DNA of 6,228 nucleotides from Cytophagales bacterium. Its GTDB lineage: Bacteria; Bacteroidota; Bacteroidia; Cytophagales; Cyclobacteriaceae. Below the pieces are notes generated by a model. The model saw only the letters and a list, made by a program, of their open reading frames with translations, ran no database searches and was not told where the DNA came from. The translations under genes were made by a program, and so were the position numbers. Below, piece by piece: positions 1-6,050 of the stretch. Positions within the stretch are counted from its first letter, which is position 1. Every line of letters starts with the position of its first letter. The stretch lies in the NCBI GenBank assembly GCA_029262955.1, contig JAJCYL010000583.1, positions 1 through 6,228 on the forward strand, given 5' to 3'.

Positions 1-193
1 TCAAATTCACCTTCCCTCTTTGCAGCCTATCACCCAAAGCTGATTTCATCTTCAATTCCTGATCACTGAACTCTTTTGGAAGTTTGATAAGAACATCGAG
101 AAACTTAGAGTTTAGCGCTCTTAATTCAACAGCTATTTTAACACCGGATTTTTCATACCTGGCGGTACCATATCCAGTCATTGATTTAATCAT
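1..193 (-). CDS. yicC: YicC/YloC family endoribonuclease, N-terminal part (cut by left window edge)
   Basis: This gene runs leftward off the window, so only the first 64 codons are visible. The protein opens MIKSMTGYG, the signature start of the YicC/YloC family, followed by VELRALNSKFLDVLIKLP (residues 22-39), matching the family's VE(I/V)R(S/A)xNxRxLDxxxRLP block, and by RLQRGKVNL (residues 56-64), matching its RG(K/R)V segment. Members are usually about 290 residues, so roughly the first fifth is present. Known of the family: cytosolic, divalent-metal-dependent endoribonucleases; E. coli YicC has been linked to small-RNA turnover. In many bacteria the gene lies just upstream of gmk, which would fall outside this window. 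ATG at 193 is chosen because an in-frame stop lies at 241 with no ATG between; the next Met (residue 5) would remove part of the signature. It lies 62 bases after the large outer-membrane protein gene on the same strand, so it could be read through from it or have its own promoter. Confidence 0.9.
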   Translation of the reverse strand, partial: MIKSMTGYGTARYEKSGVKIAVELRALNSKFLDVLIKLPKEFSDQELKMKSALGDRLQRGKVNL

Positions 194-218
194 ATACCAA
201 GGATACTTATTATTGAGG

Positions 219-226
219 CAAAAATA
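219..226 (-). promoter_or_regulatory. Possible Bacteroidota -7 promoter box for yicC
   Basis: The minus strand reads TATTTTTG, an exact match to the Bacteroidota -7 consensus TAnnTTTG. If used, transcription would start about 20 bases before the yicC ATG and the Shine-Dalgarno-like sequence at 231-240 would be left out of that transcript. No TTG-type -33 element is seen at the expected spacing of about 19-21 bases, so the call rests on one short, AT-rich box. Confidence 0.25.
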
Positions 227-230
227 AAGT

Positions 231-240
231 TCACCTCCTT
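231..240 (-). promoter_or_regulatory. Perfect Shine-Dalgarno-like sequence, misplaced 37 bases upstream of yicC
   Basis: On the minus strand this reads AAGGAGGTGA, a full complement to the usual 16S rRNA 3' end. It ends 37 bases before the yicC ATG, far beyond the usual 5-9 base spacing. The preceding bases (GCCTTCTT) could pair its AAGG in a tiny CCTT-CTT-AAGG hairpin. No credible start codon lies at normal spacing: the GTG inside the motif overlaps it directly. It may be a standby ribosome site, a remnant, or chance. Bacteroidota rarely rely on strong Shine-Dalgarno sequences, which is why it stands out. Confidence 0.35.
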
Positions 241-255
241 AAGAAGGCATTTATT

Positions 256-3200
256 TTAGAATTTATGGCCCAAGGTTAAGTAAAATTTCATTTTGCCTAA
301 CTCAAAATTCTCGATCGGCTTAGCAAAATCAAATTTCAGGTAATAACCCAACATTACAGTACGTAAGCCAAAACCTACACTAGCAAGCCAGGGACTTTGA
401 GAATTTCTCAGTGTCGCCTGGAAAGGAGATCCTTCATTTTTTATCACTATAGTATTTACACTATTTTCCTCCCTGAATGGCGAAATTCCCGTCCAGGCAG
501 ATCCAATATCATAAAAGCCAACAAACATTAGATTCCTGAAGAAATTAGATTGGATCGGGCCTCTCATAATATATCTGATAATCGGCACTCTCAATTCTGC
601 ACTGAAGGTCATGACGTTGTTTCCGTTGAACTTATCATACTTATACCCTCGAAGTGGAACATATTCATGAAATAAGATATTGCCATTATCTACATTAGTT
701 ACGCCTTGCAACGGATCAGTATCGCCCTTCCTTACAGTGCTGTTAAACAACCAATTGTTCATTCCTCCTAGTAGGAATTGCGGTGCATTATTTCCAAAAA
801 AGTTGCCATAATATCCTCGTAATGCCAAAGAAATTTCTCGATGAATCTTTTGATGATGACGAAGGTCTATAAAGAATTTTCCGTAACTTTTATTGCCATT
901 TGAGATGCCCGCCCATTGATGCAACCCTATCTTGGCTCTGGAGCCCTCATAGACATTTAGCCCTTTAGTAATGCTATTGTCAAAGACCATTTCGAGCTTG
1001 AAGCCTGTAAAGGAATCTACGACATCGGGTCCAGATGGGGCTGCAATTGAAATTGTCCCTTCAGCAAGTTCCAAATATCGAGTTGTTGCCAAAAAAGGTC
1101 TGAAGACCAGTCTTGTAGTAGTGGTCAATGGCAATGATCCACCAAATTCTAATTTATTAAGTATATACTTCTGCAACGAAGGGGTGGGATTATTCTGGGT
1201 ACTCCTATCATCTTTATCATGAATGATACTCTTTCTATCGTATCGTATACCAAGGTCCAGTTTATACTTCAACAGCTCATATTCACCAAAAAAATCACCA
1301 CTTCTAAGGTCTGACACCGCCAATACACCTCCGTAAAACCTTTGATCTTCTAAGAGATCGTTCATCTGTGTCTCCAGTAATATTCCAAACCCCCTCAACG
1401 GATCAATCACAAAAGAGGTAACTATATTCTGTGCACTAAATCTCGTTTCGTACGGGTATGGGCCTTCGATTTCGCCTTCTTCATCAAATTGTCTATAATT
1501 TGACAAAAAAGATGGTGTTTGCACTTCTTCTTCAACTTCCTCTTCTTCCAGCTCCTCTTCAAAGACATAATTGTCAGTATCAATATACTCTTCAAGGTTT
1601 GTCAGTGAATCAGGCAAAGTAGAAACGAACTCCTCTTCGATGAAAATAGAAGCACTATCAATAGCGATTATTGAGGGTACGTCGAGTTCTTCCTGGGATC
1701 TTTGATTTAGTCGGTTTGTCACAAATTTCGCCTGTTCGATATCCTGCCTTACAGTTTGCTGTGTAAATACAGACCTATTTCTGTCAAAATCATTGGTAAA
1801 ATAAAGTTTATGGTCACCTTTATTGAGCAGAGTAAAACCTAATCCCGTCCCTGATTCTATTATGTCAAAATTTTCAACACTGGTATTGAAATTACTGACC
1901 TGCGTAAAAATATTGTCTGAAATCACATACTTGTAAATATTAGTAATCCCTTTTTGATCACTGAGATAGTAAATGGTATTGCTGTCAACTGGTTTGGGAT
2001 TAATATCCTTACTGAGTGTATTGGTCAACCTTACAACTACATTCTCAGTTGTATCTAAATCATAAAGAAATAGATTGAAATTATCATCAATATCTTTAAA
2101 CTTAACATCAGCTACTACTAAAGAATCAACTGTTCTGTTTGAACTAAAAACAATAGCATCTGTGCCAGGTAAGAATTTTGGATTGACGTCATCGTAAAGA
2201 TCGTTGGTCAACCTTCTTATGGCATTCCTTCTTAAGCTGATAAGAAACAGGTCATTCACGCCATTAATATCGGCACTGACAACAGCCAACCTGCCATTGT
2301 CATTAAACCCAATATCCTTGATCTGATTAAAACGCATCAAAGGCTTAGTGACAGCCACCTTATTTAAGATATTATGTTGGGAAACCTGTAGAAATCCCTG
2401 ATAGGTATCAACTATCCCTAAAGTGCTTTCATCAACCCAGGAAAGGATGGGCAATTGTTCGTCATATTCCTGGTTAATTAGTCGATAACCCTTGGTTATA
2501 ATTTTTTTCTCTTTCCCTGATTCCAGATTCTTTACCCTAACACTGTAGTGTCCATGGTCATTTACTGAATAGGCAAGGTGTTTACCATCAGGGCTTATCT
2601 TGATTTGATTGAATTTGTAATTACCTACTCGTTTTAAAACTTGATCTTTTTTGGAAGGCTCAACATAGTTACTGATAGCACTCGCACTAGACTCAACATA
2701 ATAGTTTTGCCAATTTTTGAGAAATTGTTTGAAGGGTACTCCCAGAGTGCTGGCTATGCTATTCTCTTCATTCCTAATAATTCTGGTTAGGTTGAGTACG
2801 TTGGATATGTTGCTTCTTCCGTGTTTTATTGCAATGTAATTCCATATTGATTGACCCAACAGTTTAGCTTCCTCACCAGACAACCTCTTTAACTTTCGAA
2901 AGCGCTTATTTTGAAAATAATCCCTGACATAATCATCCATTCTAATATCCCAACCATAAGCAACATAAAGTGCAGCACCATCCATAAACCATGCAGGTAA
3001 ACTCAACAAATAAGCACTTTGAAACATGTCTGACAAACTTCCTCCAAACATCATATCATTAACTAGGAGTTGAGTTGTTTTGAATAGCAACTCTTGCTTG
3101 AAGCCCTCCATTGTTCCGGGATACGCAATTTCAACTTGCAACTTTACAAAGTTCGTTTGCCCACCAATGGTAAACGGCTCCTCGTAAAGTCCTCTATTAC

Positions 3201-3519
3201 TCTGCTGTAAATCAGTAAGCGAGTTGTAGAGAAATATCTTAGTCTTGGCGTAAGGAGCATACCCCAACACGTCTGTGATGCGGTTGAAATCTTCCTCCAT
3301 AAACTCAGTAGCTATTTTTGCATTGCCCTCGCCACCGTCGTAAAAATAGATGTCGAAATTCTCTGAGCTAAAATATCTCCATGCAAGGTTTTTATGTTGA
3401 ACCCTGTTCTTACCGAAAACTTCTCTTGTAGACTGACCTTGAACCTCGCTAAATACTGTGGCTAAAAACAAGATCACTATCAACGCCCTCATACCCTCTT
3501 TGACTTTATTAATAATCAT
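256..3519 (-). CDS. Exported outer-membrane protein: degenerate zincin-like domain, TolB-like beta-propeller and C-terminal Omp85/D15 barrel
   Basis: This is a 1087-residue protein whose function is not established. Residues 1-28 form a signal peptide with likely cleavage at VQG|Q. Residues 45-280 resemble a peptidase-MA/gluzincin fold, but HExxH is replaced by QELLF (142-146) and the usual WxxEG by WFMDG (177-181), so catalysis is unlikely. Residues 300-580 hold PD40/WD40-like TolB-type blades (KISPDGKHLAYS at 307; NPKFLPGTDAIVFSSNR at 446; NPKPVDSNTIYYLSDQKG at 507). An acidic linker follows (EEELEEEEVEEE, 654-665). Residues 690-1087 look like an Omp85/bacterial surface antigen barrel: LRGY (956-959), TFSAELRVP (971-979), FYDIGSAW (1002-1009) and a terminal Phe typical of BamA substrates. 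No POTRA repeats are seen. The inferred topology is an outer-membrane barrel with a large periplasmic or surface part. The gene starts 12 bases after the flavoenzyme stop, with GAAGGG just upstream, so the two are probably co-transcribed. Met10 is an alternative start that still leaves a signal peptide. Similar long proteins in Bacteroidota are usually labelled TolB-like or BamA/TamA family. Confidence 0.85.
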   Translation of the reverse strand: MIINKVKEGMRALIVILFLATVFSEVQGQSTREVFGKNRVQHKNLAWRYFSSENFDIYFYDGGEGNAKIATEFMEEDFNRITDVLGYAPYAKTKIFLYNSLTDLQQSNRGLYEEPFTIGGQTNFVKLQVEIAYPGTMEGFKQELLFKTTQLLVNDMMFGGSLSDMFQSAYLLSLPAWFMDGAALYVAYGWDIRMDDYVRDYFQNKRFRKLKRLSGEEAKLLGQSIWNYIAIKHGRSNISNVLNLTRIIRNEENSIASTLGVPFKQFLKNWQNYYVESSASAISNYVEPSKKDQVLKRVGNYKFNQIKISPDGKHLAYSVNDHGHYSVRVKNLESGKEKKIITKGYRLINQEYDEQLPILSWVDESTLGIVDTYQGFLQVSQHNILNKVAVTKPLMRFNQIKDIGFNDNGRLAVVSADINGVNDLFLISLRRNAIRRLTNDLYDDVNPKFLPGTDAIVFSSNRTVDSLVVADVKFKDIDDNFNLFLYDLDTTENVVVRLTNTLSKDINPKPVDSNTIYYLSDQKGITNIYKYVISDNIFTQVSNFNTSVENFDIIESGTGLGFTLLNKGDHKLYFTNDFDRNRSVFTQQTVRQDIEQAKFVTNRLNQRSQEELDVPSIIAIDSASIFIEEEFVSTLPDSLTNLEEYIDTDNYVFEEELEEEEVEEEVQTPSFLSNYRQFDEEGEIEGPYPYETRFSAQNIVTSFVIDPLRGFGILLETQMNDLLEDQRFYGGVLAVSDLRSGDFFGEYELLKYKLDLGIRYDRKSIIHDKDDRSTQNNPTPSLQKYILNKLEFGGSLPLTTTTRLVFRPFLATTRYLELAEGTISIAAPSGPDVVDSFTGFKLEMVFDNSITKGLNVYEGSRAKIGLHQWAGISNGNKSYGKFFIDLRHHQKIHREISLALRGYYGNFFGNNAPQFLLGGMNNWLFNSTVRKGDTDPLQGVTNVDNGNILFHEYVPLRGYKYDKFNGNNVMTFSAELRVPIIRYIMRGPIQSNFFRNLMFVGFYDIGSAWTGISPFREENSVNTIVIKNEGSPFQATLRNSQSPWLASVGFGLRTVMLGYYLKFDFAKPIENFELGKMKFYLTLGHKF

Positions 3520-3531
3520 CCTTAAAACCCT

Positions 3532-4581
3532 TCAAGATAACGAAAAAAATCTGCTGATATTTACTTCAGAATCCAATTCTTCACCAAATTCCAGTACTCT
3601 GTATAATTGATTTGCATAGTAAGGGGTTAAAGAGACTCCTTTCGTACCAAAACCATTAAAAATTCCTATTTCAGGAATTGATGGGTGAATTCCTATAAAG
3701 GGTTTTCTATCTGGCGTAGTTGGTCTAATACCCGCTTTACCTCCTACAACTTTATAGTTGGCCGTCACTAAGTTTTCAAACTTTTCTTTCAAATAACTAG
3801 TTCCTTTGTCCGTCATATTTACCGAAAGATCTTTCCAGTTGTAGGTGGCTCCAACTCTATATTTGCAGTCAATTTTCGGCAATACAAAAACACCCCTATT
3901 AATAATGGCATCGACACTTAGCGAACTACTTATTTCCAGAATTTCTCCCTTCACGGGTCTGAGAGGTAAGAAGTCAAACAGAGTCCCCAAATTAATACCC
4001 GTACAAAAAACAACTTTGTAAGCAGATATCCCCCTATACTCAACAGAGCCAGAATCAACTTTTATCAAACTTTCATCAAAAAGCTCTGGTGTAATGCTAT
4101 TTAACTCTTTCAAATAGCTCCTGGTGAATTCCAAAAAGCAAGGGATATCCACATACCCGGAGGGCCTTAAACTAATACCTCCAAATGGATTAACAACACA
4201 ATCATAAGATGGGCCTAATGAAATAGATTCCACATATGATTCGAATTCCGGATCCGTACTTTTTGCTTGCCAGTCGTTTTGCTCAGCCATATTTACAAAT
4301 GGTCTGTATATGTTAACCCTATGTAAAAATTGACACTTTAGTAACGATTCGATTTCATGATAAAATGATTCAATTAACGGAAACAATTTATCCGCATTCC
4401 AGGTCTTGACCATTTTCCGACCAGTTATAGGGTTGTACAGGCCTGCGGCAACCATCGAGGAGGAATGAGGCTCTATTTTATCAAAAACATGAACTGTTTT
4501 GCCATTTTTTAATAAAACATGAGCTAAAACCGATCCGGCCAAGCCTTGTCCAACAATTATGAAATCAACTTTCTTGTTCAA
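3532..4581 (-). CDS. NAD(P)/FAD-dependent oxidoreductase, DAO family (glycine/D-amino-acid oxidase-like), TTG start
   Basis: This 349-residue protein is complete and soluble, with no signal peptide. The N-terminal Rossmann beta-alpha-beta unit is VDFIIVGQGLAGSVLA (residues 5-20, GxGxxG at 11-16), with Asp34 ending strand 2 where the FAD ribose is bound. SSMVAAGLYNPITGRKMVKTW (41-61) covers the segment after strand 2, CTGINLG (193-199) is the second FAD-contact motif, and AGIRPTTPDRKPFIG (283-297) plus NGFGTKGVSLTP (309-320) form the C-terminal flavin-binding part typical of the DAO fold. Members oxidise C-N bonds of amines or amino acids; the substrate here cannot be read from sequence. The start is TTG: an in-frame TAA lies 15 bases upstream with no ATG between, and any later start would cut into the first FAD strand. 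It leads a minus-strand unit with the large outer-membrane protein and diverges from the hydrolase gene. No clear -7/-33 promoter was found for it. Confidence 0.88.
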   Translation of the reverse strand: MNKKVDFIIVGQGLAGSVLAHVLLKNGKTVHVFDKIEPHSSSMVAAGLYNPITGRKMVKTWNADKLFPLIESFYHEIESLLKCQFLHRVNIYRPFVNMAEQNDWQAKSTDPEFESYVESISLGPSYDCVVNPFGGISLRPSGYVDIPCFLEFTRSYLKELNSITPELFDESLIKVDSGSVEYRGISAYKVVFCTGINLGTLFDFLPLRPVKGEILEISSSLSVDAIINRGVFVLPKIDCKYRVGATYNWKDLSVNMTDKGTSYLKEKFENLVTANYKVVGGKAGIRPTTPDRKPFIGIHPSIPEIGIFNGFGTKGVSLTPYYANQLYRVLEFGEELDSEVNISRFFSLS

Positions 4582-4604
4582 CTGAATTTGAAAAGCTTAT
4601 CTGA

Positions 4605-4635
4605 TTGAAATTTGTGCAATAAAAGGTCAAATTTG
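4605..4635 (+). promoter_or_regulatory. Candidate Bacteroidota-type promoter for the hydrolase-pssA unit
   Basis: TTG at 4605-4607 and CAAATTTG at 4628-4635 are separated by 20 bases, the spacing expected between the -33 TTG and -7 TAnnTTTG elements of the Bacteroidota primary sigma factor; the -7 box has one mismatch (C for T). Transcription would start near 4641 and give a leader of about 15 bases before the ATG at 4656. CAAATTTG is self-complementary, so it could also serve the divergent flavoenzyme, but no -33 element fits on that strand. Confidence 0.4.
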
Positions 4636-4638
4636 CAG

Positions 4639-4650
4639 GCCATTAATGGC
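4639..4650. promoter_or_regulatory. Perfect 12-bp palindrome, possible operator
   Basis: GCCATTAATGGC is perfectly self-complementary with no spacer, and ends 5 bases before the hydrolase ATG, directly downstream of the candidate promoter. An uninterrupted palindrome suits a dimeric DNA-binding protein better than an RNA hairpin, which would have no loop. It could affect both divergent genes. No regulator is encoded in the window, and only one copy was noticed, so the operator role is inference. Confidence 0.3.
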
Positions 4651-4655
4651 AACTC

Positions 4656-5306
4656 ATGATTAACATCAAATCGTTCGAATTCAATCCTTTCAACGAAAAT
4701 ACATATGTTCTTTCAGACAAATCGGGAGAATGCATCATTATAGATCCTGGCTGTCTTTCAAATGAAGAAAAGGATGAATTGACAAATTACATTGCAAACA
4801 AGAATTTGCAGGTAATCAAATTGGTAAATACACACTGTCATATTGATCATGTTTTTGGAAATGACTTTGTCAAACGAAAGTATGGAGTAGAATTAATTAT
4901 CCATCAGCTAGACCTGCCAACCCTCGAAGCTGTCCAGGTCTATGCACCGATATACGGTTTCAAAAATTACGAGCCTGCGCAAGCAGACCAGTTCTTTGTG
5001 GAGGGTGATACGGTCGACTTTGGCAACTCCTCTCTTGAAGTCTTATTCGTTCCTGGTCATGCTCCAGGTCATGTTGTTCTGGTAAATAAGGAACAAAACT
5101 TTTGTATAGGTGGGGATGTCCTTTTTAGAGAAAGTATTGGAAGAACAGATTTACCTGGCGGAAATCATGAACAACTAATTCATTATATTCATGAAAAGAT
5201 GTTCGCATTGGAAAATGATGTGGTCGTTTATCCAGGACATGGGCCAACTACTACTATTGGTCATGAGAAAGCGCACAATCCATTTTGTGCTATCAAATCA
5301 AATTGA
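4656..5306 (+). CDS. MBL-fold metallo-hydrolase, single-domain glyoxalase II-like (YcbL-type)
   Basis: This complete 216-residue cytosolic protein has all visible metal ligands of the metallo-beta-lactamase fold: THCHIDH (residues 59-65; His60, His62, Asp64, His65), PGHAPGH (133-139; His135), GGD (152-154; Asp154) and PGHGP (193-197; His195). The segment IGRTDLPGG (161-169) and the ending HNPF (207-210) are typical of the glyoxalase II-like subgroup. Glyoxalase II hydrolyses S-lactoylglutathione and carries an extra C-terminal substrate domain of about 80 residues; that domain is absent, as in the YcbL-type enzymes, so a thioester hydrolase role is likely but the natural substrate is uncertain. 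The ATG at 4656 fits the family N-terminus (short strand leading to NENTYVLSD). It is first in a plus-strand unit with pssA, whose start lies within a few bases of its stop. Confidence 0.92.
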   Translation: MINIKSFEFNPFNENTYVLSDKSGECIIIDPGCLSNEEKDELTNYIANKNLQVIKLVNTHCHIDHVFGNDFVKRKYGVELIIHQLDLPTLEAVQVYAPIYGFKNYEPAQADQFFVEGDTVDFGNSSLEVLFVPGHAPGHVVLVNKEQNFCIGGDVLFRESIGRTDLPGGNHEQLIHYIHEKMFALENDVVVYPGHGPTTTIGHEKAHNPFCAIKSN

Positions 5307-5311
5307 TAAGC

Positions 5312-5995
5312 GTGTCCATTACAAGGCATATACCCAATGTATTTACCAGTCTCAATCTTTTGTCAGGTTGTATTGGAATTGTCTACGTCACCTCGGGCAG
5401 GTTAGAGTTTGCGGCCTTCTTTGTGTGGATTGGTGCTTTTTTTGATTTTTTAGATGGTTTTTCTGCCAAATTGCTAAAAGTTTCCTCTCCTATGGGCAAG
5501 GAGCATGATTCCCTGGCCGACATGGTTACGTTTGGTGTCTTACCTTCTGTTGTGGTTTTTAAACTTCTCGAGGGCCAGGGATCTGACTATATTCCTTATG
5601 CAGCTTTTCTCATTGCTATTTTTTCTGCACTACGATTAGCCAAATTCAACGTTGACACTAATCAAAGAGAAGTTTTTATTGGCTTTCCAACACCTGCCAA
5701 TGCCTTGTTTTTTACCGGATTAATATTTACCGACGCTAATCTTGTGGGGGAATTGATAACGCAATTTTTCCCCTTACTGATTGTCACTGTCGTTTTCTCA
5801 CTAACTATGGTCTCTCCATTGAGATTTATTGCACTAAAATTTAGTCACCTGAATTGGAATGGAAACGAAATGAAATTTGTTTTCCTTTTAGGAGCATTGA
5901 CAATTGTCCTTCTATTGGGGATACATGCTATTTCCCTTGTTGTAATATGGTACATAGCCGTTTCTCTACTTGGAAATTTATTTTCGAAATTATAG
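5312..5995 (+). CDS. pssA: CDP-diacylglycerol-serine O-phosphatidyltransferase (phosphatidylserine synthase), non-ATG start
   Basis: This integral inner-membrane enzyme joins CDP-diacylglycerol and L-serine to give phosphatidylserine and CMP, the step leading to phosphatidylethanolamine. The CDP-alcohol phosphatidyltransferase signature is at residues 45-70 from the GTG start: Asp45, Asp48-Gly49, Ala52-Lys53, Gly62, Asp66 and Asp70, in the spacing DxxDGxxA(R)x8Gx3Dx3D; the usual Arg is Lys. RLAKFN (108-113) and FIGFPTPANALF (122-133) match the B. subtilis-type PssA subgroup. Several hydrophobic stretches (about residues 12-27, 32-44, 96-108, 130-140, 151-168, 190-221) fit a polytopic protein of about 227 residues, normal for the family. 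No ATG is available. GTG at 5312 gives MSITRHIPN, the family-like N-terminus, 5 bases after the hydrolase stop. TTG at 5303 (overlapping that stop as TTGA) and TTG at 5285 are alternatives. The tight junction points to co-transcription and translational coupling. Confidence 0.92.
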   Translation: MSITRHIPNVFTSLNLLSGCIGIVYVTSGRLEFAAFFVWIGAFFDFLDGFSAKLLKVSSPMGKEHDSLADMVTFGVLPSVVVFKLLEGQGSDYIPYAAFLIAIFSALRLAKFNVDTNQREVFIGFPTPANALFFTGLIFTDANLVGELITQFFPLLIVTVVFSLTMVSPLRFIALKFSHLNWNGNEMKFVFLLGALTIVLLLGIHAISLVVIWYIAVSLLGNLFSKL

Positions 5996-6050
5996 CCCGG
6001 TGTCGTTCAATAATAATAGTTCTATAACGTTGAAATATGGTTAGCGAATC

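Noticed and set aside
191..234. A possible 14-codon leader peptide (GTG start, hydrophobic) ending in an ATGA overlap with the yicC start
   Set aside because: The GTG sits inside the Shine-Dalgarno-like motif with no spacing, so initiation there is implausible; it is too short to support.
237..247. CCTTAAGAAGG as a terminator after the large outer-membrane protein gene
   Set aside because: The stem is only 4 bp with no following T run on the minus strand; better explained as a chance feature next to the Shine-Dalgarno-like sequence.
971..1222. An 83-codon open frame on the plus strand inside the large outer-membrane protein gene
   Set aside because: It is antisense to the conserved barrel coding sequence, has no recognisable motif and no upstream signals; it is a shadow of the real gene.
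4241..4257. Adjacent EcoRI and BamHI sites (gaattccggatcc) that could suggest a cloning junction
   Set aside because: They lie in frame within the flavoenzyme, encode an ordinary DPEFE stretch, and the protein continues normally on both sides.
5191..5445. An 84-codon open frame spanning the end of the hydrolase and start of pssA
   Set aside because: It lies in another frame across two well-supported genes, and its translation shows no family features.
5996..6050. Search for a terminator between pssA and the PorU-like gene
   Set aside because: No GC-rich stem followed by a T run is visible; the spacer is AT-rich without a convincing hairpin.
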